The notes beneath the pieces were generated by a model. It was not told where the DNA came from. It worked only from the letters and a program-made list of their open reading frames with translations, and searched no databases. Shown in pieces: positions 25,575-34,488 of a stretch of DNA of 64,000 nt. Made by a program: the position numbers and the translations under genes. The DNA lies in the NCBI RefSeq assembly GCF_003268775.1, contig NZ_QLSU01000029.1, positions 1 through 64,000 of the forward strand, in the 5' to 3' direction. Each line of letters begins with the position of its first letter. Positions within the stretch are counted from its first letter, which is position 1. Origin of the DNA: Paraburkholderia unamae. GTDB taxonomy: Bacteria > Pseudomonadota > Gammaproteobacteria > Burkholderiales > Burkholderiaceae.

Positions 25575-26018
25575 ATGGCATGGAGACACAAGAACCGCTG
25601 GTTTCGCCGCTGGCTGCTGGTGATGGTCTTCTGGCTGGTGCCGGTGATGATCGTCGCTGTACGCGAGATTCAGGACGAAATGGCCTATAACCGCGCGGAC
25701 CTGCAACGCGCGCTGACCACCTGGACGTTCAGCGACGCCGAGCGCGCCGCAGGCGCCCCGCTACGTTGCCACGGCACGCCCGAAACCGCGCGTGCGGCCG
25801 GTTGTCCCGCCGCGGTGCTTGCAGCGAACGCGCAGCGCCAGCAGGAGGCGCGCAACGAATACGCGATGCGGCGCTCGACGCTCGCAAGCTACTTGTGGCA
25901 CGCCTTCGTCGGCTACTGGGTCGTGCCGGCGGCCGTGCTGCTCGGCATCGGCGTGCTGCTCGGCGGCGTGCGCCGCGCACTGCGCCGCCCGGCGGCAAAA
26001 CCGGTGCCGGAACGCTAG
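25575..26018 (+). CDS. Small membrane protein with two transmembrane helices, unknown function
   Basis: Protein of 147 residues. Basic N-terminus (MAWRHKNRWFRRW), first membrane helix LLVMVFWLVPVMIVAV, then a ~75-residue extracytoplasmic loop with two cysteines (LRCHGTPETARAAGC), and a second helix WVVPAAVLLGIGVLLGGV with a basic C-terminal tail. The cysteines could form a disulfide. No family recognised. GGAGGC precedes the ATG. Confidence 0.65.
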   Translation: MAWRHKNRWFRRWLLVMVFWLVPVMIVAVREIQDEMAYNRADLQRALTTWTFSDAERAAGAPLRCHGTPETARAAGCPAAVLAANAQRQQEARNEYAMRRSTLASYLWHAFVGYWVVPAAVLLGIGVLLGGVRRALRRPAAKPVPER

Positions 26019-26146
26019 CGCTTATCCCATATGGCGTTGCTGCGTGCTTGCTCTGCGCAACCTCAAAGTGCGGAAGGAAACGTTCGTGTTATAACGCGAG
26101 CAGCGTCGCTGCATTGCGGCGCACGGCAACCAGAACGGAGAACAAG

Positions 26147-26734
26147 ATGACCGCATCCCGCTTCATTTTGAAGACTTCTGTAGCAATCGCCATTGGCGCG
26201 GCAGCACTCTCGGGTTGTACCACCACCGGCAGCGACGCACCCAGCGCCGCCACGAACGCCTCCCGCGCGCAGGCAATCGACTCCGACACCGACGCCGCGC
26301 TGTCGCGCCTGTTCCAGACCGTGCCGGGTTCGCGCGAGCTCGTTGGCAAGGCCCGCGGCATTCTCGTCTTCCCGCGCGTGATCCAGGCCGGTATCGGCGT
26401 GGGCGGCGAACACGGCGACGGCGCGCTGCGCGTGGGCGGCAGCACGGTTGGCTACTTCAGCACCTCGTCGGCCTCGGTCGGCGCGACGCTCGGCGTGCAG
26501 TCGAAGTCCGTCATCTATCTCTTCATGACGCAGGAAGCGCTCGACAAATTCCGCAATTCGAACGGTTGGGCCGTGGGCGGCGACGCTTCGGTCGCACTCG
26601 TGAAGGTCGGCGCGAACGGCACCATCGACACCACCACGGGCACCCATCCGGTGGAAGTCTTCGTGCTCACCAACAGCGGCCTGATCGGCGATCTCTCGCT
26701 CGGCGGCACGAAGATCACGAAGCTCGCGCTCTAA
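26147..26734 (+). CDS. YSC84-domain lipoprotein (Burkholderia BPSL1445-like)
   Basis: Protein of 195 residues. The N-terminus MTASRFILKTSVAIAIGAAA leads to the lipobox LSGC, so it is probably lipid-anchored. The YSC84/Ysc84-like domain covers ~50-195: KARGILVFPRVIQAGIGVGG, STVGYFSTSSASVGATLGVQ, SVIYLFMTQEALDKF and ASVALVKVG. This domain binds lipids in eukaryotes; in Burkholderia such lipoproteins are surface antigens. GGAG stands upstream of the ATG. Stands alone. Confidence 0.88.
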   Translation: MTASRFILKTSVAIAIGAAALSGCTTTGSDAPSAATNASRAQAIDSDTDAALSRLFQTVPGSRELVGKARGILVFPRVIQAGIGVGGEHGDGALRVGGSTVGYFSTSSASVGATLGVQSKSVIYLFMTQEALDKFRNSNGWAVGGDASVALVKVGANGTIDTTTGTHPVEVFVLTNSGLIGDLSLGGTKITKLAL

Positions 26735-26766
26735 GTCTCGCCCCGGTTCATCGCACGTCTGCGCGC

Positions 26767-27834
26767 TCAGCTCGTGGACGTGTCGATCACCTTGAAGCGC
26801 GAGCGCTTGTTCGCGCGAATCACCGCCTGATACGCCTGCACGTACTCCTGCGCCATGCGGTGCGACGTGAAGCGCTCCTCGAAGCGGCGGCGCACGCCCG
26901 CACGTGAAATACGCCCAATGCGATTGACCGCCGCCACGGCGCCGATCTCGTCCTCGACGATATAGCCCGATACGCCCTCGTCCACCACTTCCGGCACCGC
27001 GCCGCGATTGAACGCGACCACGGGCGTGCCGCACGCCATCGCCTCGATCATCACGAGGCCGAACGGTTCGGGCCAGTCGATCGGAAACAGCAGCGCATGC
27101 GCGCCGGAGAGGAATTCGGCTTTCTGGCTGTCGTTGATCTCACCGACGAATTCGACGTACGGCAGCGCGAGCAGCGGCTTGATGTCGCGCTCGAAGTACT
27201 CGCGGTCGGCCTCGTCCACCTTGGCCGCGATACGGATGGGCAGACCGCAGCGCCCGGCAATGCGTATGGCGGTATCGACGCGCTTTTCCGGCGAAATCCG
27301 GCCGAGAAACGCGAGATAGCGCTGCTCGACGGGCTGCGGCGTGTAGAGCATCTCGGGCAGGCCGTGGTAGACCGTGCGCAGCCACCGCGCCTGCGGCATG
27401 GGCTGGCGCTGCGCGTTCGAGATCGAGATGACGGGCGCGGTATTGAACGTATCGAACACCGGCTGCTGCTCGGGCAGATCGAGGCGGCCGTGCAGCGTCG
27501 TCACGAACGGCGTTTCCTGGCGCTTGAACACCGAAAACGAGTAGTAGTCCATATGGAAATGCAGCACGTCGAACTGGTCGGCCTGACGGCGCACCATTTC
27601 CATGAGGAGCATGTGCGGCGCGATGCGGTCGCGAATGCCGGGGTCGAGCCGCAACGCGCGCGGCCACACGGGTTCGAGTTTCGCGCTCGTGAGCGAATCG
27701 CCGCTCGCGAACAGCGTGACATCGTGCCCGAGTTCGACCAGCGCCTCGGTGATGTACGACACGGCGCGCTCGGTGCCGCCGTAGAGCTTGGGCGGTACCG
27801 ACTCGGTCAACGGGGCGATCTGCGCAATTCTCAT
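26767..27834 (-). CDS. Glycosyltransferase family 4
   Basis: GT-B-fold glycosyltransferase of 355 residues. MRIAQIAPLTESVPPKLYGG with GGTERAVSYITEAL is the N-terminal glycine-rich acceptor-side motif. YLAFLGRISPEKRVDTAIRI opens the nucleotide-sugar domain, and EPFGLVMIEAMACGTPVVAF is the E-x7-E motif. Similar proteins are encoded near polysaccharide or trehalose genes; donor and acceptor are not identifiable. Separated by a 250-bp spacer from the ATPase gene on the same strand. Confidence 0.9.
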   Translation of the reverse strand: MRIAQIAPLTESVPPKLYGGTERAVSYITEALVELGHDVTLFASGDSLTSAKLEPVWPRALRLDPGIRDRIAPHMLLMEMVRRQADQFDVLHFHMDYYSFSVFKRQETPFVTTLHGRLDLPEQQPVFDTFNTAPVISISNAQRQPMPQARWLRTVYHGLPEMLYTPQPVEQRYLAFLGRISPEKRVDTAIRIAGRCGLPIRIAAKVDEADREYFERDIKPLLALPYVEFVGEINDSQKAEFLSGAHALLFPIDWPEPFGLVMIEAMACGTPVVAFNRGAVPEVVDEGVSGYIVEDEIGAVAAVNRIGRISRAGVRRRFEERFTSHRMAQEYVQAYQAVIRANKRSRFKVIDTSTS

Positions 27835-28084
27835 AGGTGTCTCCAGAAAACGGGGCCGCGGTGTCCCTTCTCTCGGCGTTGGCCTGTCAGTTGGCCGGTC
27901 ATTCCAGGCCCGACAATTACCGCGCCCGCGCGGGGGCGCGATGCAAACGGGGTCGGACGCAAACAGCGCTCAGCGCTGTGGGCCGCACAGCGTGATTTCC
28001 CAATTATTCGACAAGCTGCGCGTCCATGCTTCGGCTCTTTCAATTTCTATACGGTGTTACATGCCGAAACAACCGGGCTAAACA

Positions 28085-29251
28085 CTACCGCGCGGGCCAC
28101 TTCCATGCGGGGGCGTCAACCGTGTCAGGGTCGGCGAACCCCGTTGCGCCGAGCCGCCGTTCGAGCACGATGGACTGGCTCGCCGCCTCGCGCTCCAGCG
28201 CGGCAACGAGCCTCGCCGCGTGCGAAACGACGATGACCTGCGAGTGCTGCGACGCCCGCGCGATGAGTCTCGCGAGCGACGGCAGCAGGTCCGGGTGCAG
28301 GCTCGTCTCGGGCTCGTCGAGCACGAGGAGTCCCGGCGGGCGCGGGCTCAACAGCGCCGCCGTGAGCAGCAGATAACGCAAGGTGCCGTCCGAGAGCTCC
28401 GCGCCGCGCAGCGGCCGAAGCAACCCCTCCTGGCGCAGCGCCACCTCGAAGCGGCCGTCGTGATTCACGATCTCCACGCGCGCGCCCGGAAAGGCGTCGC
28501 CAATCGCGGTGTCGAGCGCCGCGCCGTCGCCGATTTCGCGGACCGTCTGCAACGCGGCGGCAAGATTCGCGCCGTCGTCGGCGAGCACGGGCGAGTGCGT
28601 GCCGATCTGCACCTGGCGCGCGCTTGCATGTTCGTCGGTGCGGAAGTGGTCGTAGAAGCGCCATGAACGGATCTGCTCGCGCACTGCGATCATTTCGGGC
28701 GCGCCGCGCGGGTCGGCGTACTCCGTCATCATGCTGTCGAAGCTCGCCACGGGCTGCGCGAGCGTGGTCCACTCTCCGCTCTCGTCGCGAATGCGGATCA
28801 TCGGCCCCTGGCGGTCGACGAGCAGCGCCGAGGGCCGCAGCAACGGCCCGTTCCAGATGCATTCGCGCTTGATCACCGGATCGAGCGAGAACTGCGAGGT
28901 CGATGAAGGCAGCGGCAAGCCCAGATCGATCGCGTAGCCGAAGGCGTCGCCCGCAAAGCCCAGGCGCAGGCTCACCACATCCTTGCGCACCGTGCCCTGC
29001 ACCGCGTACTCGCCCGCGGCGACCGCGCGCGAAAAGCGCTCGGGCCCGGCCCATAGGGTGGATTGCAGGCCGCCCTCCCTGGCGAGCGACGGAATCACGC
29101 CGCCGCGCGCGGTGAGCGCGAGCAGGCGCAGCGCGCGATAGAGATTGGACTTGCCGCTGCCGTTCGGGCCGGTCACGACATTGAGCGCGCCGAGCGGCAC
29201 GATAAGCTCGCGCAGCGAGCGGTAATTGGCGATGGCGAGCGTGGTGAGCAT
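28085..29251 (-). CDS. AAA-family ATPase of the RecF/OLD-like type, stand-alone
   Basis: Protein of 388 residues. Walker A is GPNGSGKSN close to the N-terminus (MLTTLAIANYRSLRELIVPL precedes it). The signature LSDGTLRYLLLTAALL, Walker B GLLVLDEPETSLHPDLLPSL and the H-loop VIVVSHAARLV follow, the SMC/RecF-like AAA_21 arrangement. No TOPRIM or nuclease domain is fused and none is encoded next door, so it is not a complete OLD, Gabija or retron-type system. Function unknown. Confidence 0.85.
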   Translation of the reverse strand: MLTTLAIANYRSLRELIVPLGALNVVTGPNGSGKSNLYRALRLLALTARGGVIPSLAREGGLQSTLWAGPERFSRAVAAGEYAVQGTVRKDVVSLRLGFAGDAFGYAIDLGLPLPSSTSQFSLDPVIKRECIWNGPLLRPSALLVDRQGPMIRIRDESGEWTTLAQPVASFDSMMTEYADPRGAPEMIAVREQIRSWRFYDHFRTDEHASARQVQIGTHSPVLADDGANLAAALQTVREIGDGAALDTAIGDAFPGARVEIVNHDGRFEVALRQEGLLRPLRGAELSDGTLRYLLLTAALLSPRPPGLLVLDEPETSLHPDLLPSLARLIARASQHSQVIVVSHAARLVAALEREAASQSIVLERRLGATGFADPDTVDAPAWKWPAR

Positions 29252-29378
29252 GAACGTGCGGGGTAAGTGCCGTGGGAAGCCAACGCAGCATCATACGCAA
29301 TCGCGCAAAGACATCGAGGCATCGAGCCGCAAGCGCGTGCTGGGGCGCGGCCTGCGTCAGGGCGGCATGCGCCAAGGG

Positions 29379-30785
29379 TCAGCGCGGCTGCGGCACCGCC
29401 GCGAGATCGCGCAGGAAGTTGTCGCGCCACACGCCGAGGTCGTTGCGCCTGAGCGCCTCCATGTTGGTCTGGTAGCGCGCACGGCGCTCCTCGACCGGCA
29501 TCGAGAGCGCGCGTTCCAGCGCTTCCGACATGCCGGTCGCATCGTGCGGATTCACGAGCAGCGCGCCCGTGAGTTCGGCCGCCGCGCCCGCGAAGATCGA
29601 GAGCACGAGCACGCCCGGATCGTCGGGATTCTGCGCGGCCACGTATTCCTTGGCGACGAGGTTCATGCCGTCGTGCAGCGGCGTCACGTAACCCACCTGC
29701 GATTCGCGGAACAAGGACATCAGCTTCCAGCGGTCGTACTGCTGGCTCAGGTAGCGGATCGGCGTGTAATCGAGGCCGGAATAGCGGCCGTTGATGCGCC
29801 CCGCCTCCCGCTCCAGTTCCTCGCGTATGACCTTGTAGCTCGCGACGTCCGAGCGCGTGGGCGGCGCGATCTGCACGAGCGTGACCTTGCCGCGCCACTC
29901 GGGCGACGTCTCCAGCAACTGCTCGAACGCATGGAAGCGCTCGACGAGCCCTTTCGAGTAATCGAGCCGGTCCACGCTCATGATGAGCTTGCGCCCTTCG
30001 AGGCTTTGCTTGAGGTCGAGCACGTGCTGGCGGCTTTCATAGCGCGCGGCCTGCGCGGCGATCTCGTCGGGAAACACGCCGATGCGATAGACCCCCGTGC
30101 GCAGCTTGCGGCCGTAGGCTTGCGCCTCGCCGTGCTCGTGGTCGCCGCCCGTCTCCGTGACCTTGCCGTGCGACTCGCGCACGATGTAGTCGTGAAACGC
30201 CTGCTGGTCGTTGCGCGTCTGGAAGCCGAGCATGTCGTAGCAGCACAGCGAGCGCACGAGTTCGTCGTGCGGCGGGATGGTCTGCAACACCTGCGGCGAA
30301 GGAAACGGAATGTGCAGGAAGAAGCCGATGCGGTTGCGCACGCCCTCCGAGCGCAGCGCCTCGGCGAACGGGATCAGGTGGTAGTCGTGCACCCAGATGT
30401 TGTCGTCCGGGTGAATCAGCTTCATGAGCTTGTGCGCGAGCCAGGCGTTCACGCGCCGGTAGCCCGCGTATTCGTCGCGCTCGTAGCGCGCGAGGTCGTT
30501 GCGGTAATGGAACACCGGCCAGAGCGTGGCGTTAGAAAAACCCCGGTAGTACTGATCGTAGTCCTTGCGCGTGAGGCCGACCGTCGCGAAGGTGACATGG
30601 CCGTCTTCGACGAGCGTCGGTCCCGCGTTCGCCACCGTCTCGCTCACCACGTCGCCGCTCCAGCCGAACCATACGCCGCCCGCGTCCTTGAGCGCGCCAA
30701 ACACGCCGACCGCGAGTCCGCCCGCAGAGCCTTTGGTTTCCGTCGGCGTGGCCACGCGGTTCGAGACGACTATCAGTCTGCCCAT
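29379..30785 (-). CDS. otsA: Alpha,alpha-trehalose-phosphate synthase
   Basis: GT20 enzyme of 468 residues joining UDP-glucose (or another NDP-glucose) to glucose-6-phosphate to give trehalose-6-phosphate. MGRLIVVSNRVA and SAGGLAVGVFGAL bind substrate; WVHDYHLIPFAEAL, IGFFLHIPFPSPQVL, SVDRLDYSKGLVERF and EYVAAQNPDDPGVLVLSIFAGAA are family motifs. Start 30785 is set by the conserved MGRLIVVSN. No otsB is next to it. Role is osmotic and desiccation protection; the mechanosensitive channel upstream fits osmotic stress. Confidence 0.94.
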   Translation of the reverse strand: MGRLIVVSNRVATPTETKGSAGGLAVGVFGALKDAGGVWFGWSGDVVSETVANAGPTLVEDGHVTFATVGLTRKDYDQYYRGFSNATLWPVFHYRNDLARYERDEYAGYRRVNAWLAHKLMKLIHPDDNIWVHDYHLIPFAEALRSEGVRNRIGFFLHIPFPSPQVLQTIPPHDELVRSLCCYDMLGFQTRNDQQAFHDYIVRESHGKVTETGGDHEHGEAQAYGRKLRTGVYRIGVFPDEIAAQAARYESRQHVLDLKQSLEGRKLIMSVDRLDYSKGLVERFHAFEQLLETSPEWRGKVTLVQIAPPTRSDVASYKVIREELEREAGRINGRYSGLDYTPIRYLSQQYDRWKLMSLFRESQVGYVTPLHDGMNLVAKEYVAAQNPDDPGVLVLSIFAGAAAELTGALLVNPHDATGMSEALERALSMPVEERRARYQTNMEALRRNDLGVWRDNFLRDLAAVPQPR

Positions 30786-30888
30786 CTTGCGGTTCCTCCT
30801 CCAGTCTTGCGCGCGCCGCATCGTCTGCCCCGGCAGCGTGCGGCGCTGTCGTTTGGTGTTCCCTTATCGTTGTTCATGCAACGACATC

Positions 30889-32181
30889 TCAACCGTCCCC
30901 GCGGCGGCTCTCCGCCACCGGCTCACGCGCGCCGGATTCAGCCTGCGCGTGCTTCGGAGCGGCGGCGGGCTGCCCCACCGGACCATCGTGTTCGCCCGCG
31001 CCCGGCACGCGCGTACCCGTGACCGGATCGGCCTCGGTATGCGCCGCCGTGCTGGAGGCCGCCTGACGCGCCGGGCGTCGCGCAAAGGCCGGCAGTTCGT
31101 CCGCGCTGCTTTCGAGCTCCGCCGAAACCTCGGCGCGCGCCCGTGGCAGAAATTGCGGATAGTGCTCGTTCACGAAGTCCAGCAGCCCTTCGCGCACGCG
31201 GCAGCGCAAATCGAAGTTCAGGCCCGAATCGCGCGAACTCACCAGCACGCGCACCTGCATGGCGCGCTCGTTGGCGTCGGTGACCTGTAAAACCTGCACG
31301 CGGCGGTCCCATTCGGGGGCGCCATCGACGATACGCGCCAGCGCCTCGCGCAGCGGCGCGAGCGGCATACGGTAGTCGAGCCACAAAAAGACCGTGCCGA
31401 TGATCTGCGAACTGCTGCGCGTCCAGTTCGCGAACGGATTCTCGATGAACCATTGCAGCGGCACGATGAGCCGCCGCTGGTCCCAGATCCGTACCGATAC
31501 ATAGGTGCCCGTGATTTCCTCGATGCGCCCCCATTCGCCCTGGATCACGACCACGTCGTCGAGCCGGATGGGTTGCGAAAGCGCGATCTGCAAACCGGCG
31601 ATCATGTTCCCTAGCACGGGGCGTGCCGCGATACCGGCGACGAGACCGGCCACGCCCGCCGAGGCCAGCAAGCTCGCGCCGATCTGCCGCACGTTCGGGA
31701 AGGTCATGAGCGCCGACCCGAGCCCGACGATGATGATGAGTACCATCACCGTGCGCGCGAGCACGCGGGCCTGGGTGTGGATGCGGCGGGCCTGGAGGTT
31801 GTCGGCGATGTCGAGCGGATGCGCGGCAATGATCGCCTCGCCAATGGCGGCCGCGCAGCGCACGGAGAACCACGTCATCGCCGCAATCAATGCGAACGCG
31901 CAGAGCTCACGCAGGCTGCCGATGAAGCGTAGCGTATCGGGCGCCTGCCACCAGACGAACTCCAGCGCGAGGACAACCAGCACGGCCAGCGCGGGCTTTT
32001 GCACGTAGCGCACGAACGCATTCACACGCGGATACGGGCGCGCGATGCGCCGCATGACGCGTTTGCCGAGCCAGTGCACGGCGACCGCGAAGACGAGCGC
32101 GAAGCCGCTCACGATCAGCGTACCGAACCAGTTTTGCAGCGGACCGTCGGCGAGACGGGAGAAGTCGTCGAGTGTCGGCAT
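30889..32181 (-). CDS. MscS-type mechanosensitive ion channel
   Basis: Protein of 430 residues. Several membrane helices in the first ~200 residues; the pore-lining helix SLLASAGVAGLVAGIAARPV has the Gly/Ala pattern of MscS TM3. The beta-domain follows: LGNMIAGLQIALSQPIRLDD, VVIQGEWGRIEEI and TYVSVRIWDQRRLIVPLQWF. The C-terminal ~70 residues (after PQFLPRARAEVSAELE) are a low-complexity Ala/Pro/Glu tail. AGGAGG lies 12 bp before ATG 32181. Gates on membrane tension; adjacent to otsA on the same strand, a possible osmotic-stress pair. Confidence 0.9.
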   Translation of the reverse strand: MPTLDDFSRLADGPLQNWFGTLIVSGFALVFAVAVHWLGKRVMRRIARPYPRVNAFVRYVQKPALAVLVVLALEFVWWQAPDTLRFIGSLRELCAFALIAAMTWFSVRCAAAIGEAIIAAHPLDIADNLQARRIHTQARVLARTVMVLIIIVGLGSALMTFPNVRQIGASLLASAGVAGLVAGIAARPVLGNMIAGLQIALSQPIRLDDVVVIQGEWGRIEEITGTYVSVRIWDQRRLIVPLQWFIENPFANWTRSSSQIIGTVFLWLDYRMPLAPLREALARIVDGAPEWDRRVQVLQVTDANERAMQVRVLVSSRDSGLNFDLRCRVREGLLDFVNEHYPQFLPRARAEVSAELESSADELPAFARRPARQAASSTAAHTEADPVTGTRVPGAGEHDGPVGQPAAAPKHAQAESGAREPVAESRRGDG

Positions 32182-32423
32182 CTGCGGCCTGTTCCTCCTG
32201 AGCGATACGGCAACTCCTGGAAACGGCACGGGCGCAGGCCCGCGGACGGAAGCGGCGCGGCTCGCCTCTTTCGGAAGACGAGCGTCCTTGTGCGCCCTGG
32301 CCGCCGCCGCCCGCCGGGAACCGGTGGCAGCGTGGCCTCGAAGATTGCGGCGCGGCAAGGCAATCCGCCGCGCCGCGCTTGCTACGTGCAGCTAGTGACA
32401 GCGTGATGGCGAACGGGGCGGCA

Positions 32424-32786
32424 TCAGCTCCCGTTGCCGGTCTTGCAGGGAAACGCCTTGCCGAGCCCGAGCGAAATGGCCGTGCTCGCGTTGTAGCCGG
32501 CCACGTTGGGGTTGTCGGCGATGTACTTGCGCACCGCGTCGGTGAGCTGCGCGGAACGGGCGTCCGGCGGCAGGCAGAAGTACTGCCCGACGCGCGGCCC
32601 GGTGGTCCCGCCGATCGCGTCGATGGTGTTGAAGATGCCGTCGGCGGCGCCTTCGATATACGCCGCGCACGCGCTGCGCGAAGCCACGTCGGTCTTCGTG
32701 CAAAGGCGATTGAGGTCGCTTGCCGTGAATGCAAAAGCGGAGAGCGGCAACGCCATCGCGCCCGCACAGATCAGAACCCGCAGCAT
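32424..32786 (-). CDS. Rap1a/Tai-like exported protein
   Basis: Protein of 120 residues with signal peptide MLRVLICAGAMALPLSAFAF. The mature part, LNRLCTKTDVASRSACAAYI, EGAADGI, FCLPPDARSAQLTDAVRKYI and GKAFPCKTG, has four cysteines spaced as in the Rap1a/Tai family. Founding members neutralise type VI secretion peptidase effectors in Serratia, but many stand-alone homologues have no known role. No effector or secretion gene is nearby. It follows the ankyrin gene on the same strand, 85 bp apart, with a strong hairpin between. Confidence 0.7.
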   Translation of the reverse strand: MLRVLICAGAMALPLSAFAFTASDLNRLCTKTDVASRSACAAYIEGAADGIFNTIDAIGGTTGPRVGQYFCLPPDARSAQLTDAVRKYIADNPNVAGYNASTAISLGLGKAFPCKTGNGS

Positions 32787-32830
32787 GGTTCTCCTTGAAT
32801 TGTCGTGGGGAGCGGCGCTTCGCGCGCCGC

Positions 32831-32863
32831 AAGGCGGCCGCGCCTCTTCGGCGCGGCCGCCTT
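32831..32863 (-). terminator. Perfect 14-bp hairpin after the ankyrin gene
   Basis: AAGGCGGCCGCGCC (32831-32844) pairs with GGCGCGGCCGCCTT (32850-32863), 5-nt loop. It starts 9 bp past the ankyrin gene stop codon. The U tract is minimal, so it may be a weak terminator or an RNA stabiliser that separates the two genes. Confidence 0.6.
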
Positions 32864-32871
32864 TAACCCCA

Positions 32872-33609
32872 TTATTTTGCACTGTTTTGCGGCGCTGCCG
32901 TACTCGCCGTGGGCAAGCCGGCCTGGGTCATGCGCGCCGTGAGGTCCTTGATCGCGTCCGGCGCCTTGTACTGGCGCGCGAAATCGAGCGCGGTCATGCC
33001 GATCTGGTTCTTGGCCCCGAGCGTCGCGCCGCGTTCGAGCAGCATCTGGATCGTCGTGAGATGGTCGCCGCGCGCCGCCATCATGAGCGGCGTCGTGCCG
33101 TTGGGCGAGAGCGAATTGACGTCGGCCGAATAGCCAATCAGCAGTTTCACGACGTCGTCGTTGCCGTTCGCGCTCGCGTAATGCAGCGGCGTCCAGCCCT
33201 TCTTGTTGACCTCGGCGCCCTTGGTGATGAGCAGCTTCACGAAGTCGACGTCGCCGTTGAGCGCGGCCAGCATCAGCGCGTTTTCGCCCGCGCGGTCTTC
33301 GGCAGCGATGTTCGTTTTCGGGTTATCGAGCAGGATCGCGCCGACCTTGTCTGATTTTTCACGCGCGGCCAGCACGAGGAGCGGCATGCCCTGGTCGTCG
33401 GTGGCGTTCGGGTCCATGCCGTTCGCGAGCGCTTTCTGGACACCCTTGTCGTCGTCGAACTTGACGCTCTTCACGAGCGAGTCGATCGGCGCGGCATGTG
33501 CCGCGGCCGCGCCGAACAGCGTGGCGGCGACACCGAGCGCAAGCGCGGCGGCGGTGCGGCGAACGGCGTTCCTGGCGGGATTGGTGTGCGAAAGCGGTTT
33601 TGAGTTCAT
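32872..33609 (-). CDS. Exported ankyrin-repeat protein
   Basis: Protein of 245 residues with signal peptide (RRTAAALALGVAATLFGAAA and AHAAP cleavage). About five ankyrin repeats follow: DDQGMPLLVLAAREKSDKVG, RAGENALMLAALNGDVDFVK, GWTPLHYASANGNDDVVKLL, NGTTPLMMAARGDHLTTIQM and IGMTALDFARQ. The C-terminus is Ala/Thr-rich. Such periplasmic ankyrin proteins are presumed to bind proteins; in Pseudomonas an exported ankyrin protein supports periplasmic catalase. The partner here is unknown; the nearest exported neighbour is the Rap1a-like protein. Confidence 0.88.
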   Translation of the reverse strand: MNSKPLSHTNPARNAVRRTAAALALGVAATLFGAAAAHAAPIDSLVKSVKFDDDKGVQKALANGMDPNATDDQGMPLLVLAAREKSDKVGAILLDNPKTNIAAEDRAGENALMLAALNGDVDFVKLLITKGAEVNKKGWTPLHYASANGNDDVVKLLIGYSADVNSLSPNGTTPLMMAARGDHLTTIQMLLERGATLGAKNQIGMTALDFARQYKAPDAIKDLTARMTQAGLPTASTAAPQNSAK

Positions 33610-33675
33610 GTCAAGCCTTAACGTTATCTGCTATCTCGTTGATATCTAACAAAATTGACAGCATGCGACCGGTGC

Positions 33676-34461
33676 TCAGGCCTGCGGCGGGATCTTGAAG
33701 AGCCGGAAAAAATTCTGCGTGGTGACAGCGCCGAGTTCGGCGTCCGGCAATCCGCGTTGCTGCGCAATGAATCTTCCGACATGGCTGACGTACGCAGGTT
33801 CATTGGGTTTGCCACGAAATGGAACGGGCGCAAGGTAAGGCGAATCGGTTTCGATCAAAAGGCGCTCGATCGGCACGCGCCGCGCGACCTCCTGCACATC
33901 GGTCGCGCTCTTGAACGTGACGATGCCCGAAAGCGAAATGTAGAAGTTCTGCGCGAGCGCGCGCTCGGCAATCGCCCACGGCTCCGTGAAGCAGTGCATC
34001 ACGCCGCCGGGCTCGCCCGCGCGCTCCTCTTCCATGATGCGCAGGGTGTCGTCCGAGGCTGCGCGCGTGTGCACGATGAGCGGCTTGCCCGTGGCGTGCG
34101 CGGCGCGGATATGCGTGCGAAAGCGCTCGCGCTGCCACTCCATGTCGGCGATCGTGCGCTCGCCCAGGCGAAAGTAATCGAGCCCCGTTTCGCCGATCGC
34201 CACCACCTTCGGGTGCGCGGCCAGCTCGACCAGTTCGGTCACGCTCGGCTCGCGCATGTGCTCGTGGTCGGGGTGCACGCCCACCGAGGCATAGACGTTC
34301 TCATAGCGGCTCGCGATATCGAGCACCGAAGGCAGCGTTTCGAGATCGACCGAGACGCAGAGCGCGTGCGTGACGGCGTTCTCGCGCATGTTCTCGAGCA
34401 CCTGCGGCAAGCGGTCGCCGAGGCCTTCGAAGTTGATGTGGCAATGCGAATCGACAAACAT
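33676..34461 (-). CDS. TatD-family metal-dependent nuclease (YcfH-like)
   Basis: Protein of 261 residues. Metal-binding residues are visible: DSHCHIN (HxH), GETGLDY (Glu), PLIVHTRAA (His), MHCFTEP (His) and ETDSPYLAPVPFRGKPNEP (Asp). TatD proteins are 3'-5' exonucleases or deoxyribonucleases. It directly follows holB, 27 bp away on the same strand, the tmk-holB-tatD order found in many bacteria, so it is probably the last gene of the mltG-tmk-holB-tatD operon. Confidence 0.92.
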   Translation of the reverse strand: MFVDSHCHINFEGLGDRLPQVLENMRENAVTHALCVSVDLETLPSVLDIASRYENVYASVGVHPDHEHMREPSVTELVELAAHPKVVAIGETGLDYFRLGERTIADMEWQRERFRTHIRAAHATGKPLIVHTRAASDDTLRIMEEERAGEPGGVMHCFTEPWAIAERALAQNFYISLSGIVTFKSATDVQEVARRVPIERLLIETDSPYLAPVPFRGKPNEPAYVSHVGRFIAQQRGLPDAELGAVTTQNFFRLFKIPPQA

Positions 34462-34488
34462 GGGTGGTCCTGCGATGGATGAGTCGGC

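Noticed and set aside
28085..29251. The AAA ATPase as part of an anti-phage system (Gabija, OLD, retron, PARIS)
   Set aside because: No TOPRIM, helicase, reverse transcriptase or nuclease gene within reach; neighbours are a glycosyltransferase and otsA.
29226..31022. A 598-codon plus-strand frame opposite otsA
   Set aside because: Antisense to a well-defined otsA; no ribosome site or domain.
32424..32786. Rap1a/Tai-like gene as evidence of a T6SS effector-immunity locus
   Set aside because: No effector, VgrG, Hcp or PAAR gene is near, so I report only the family resemblance.
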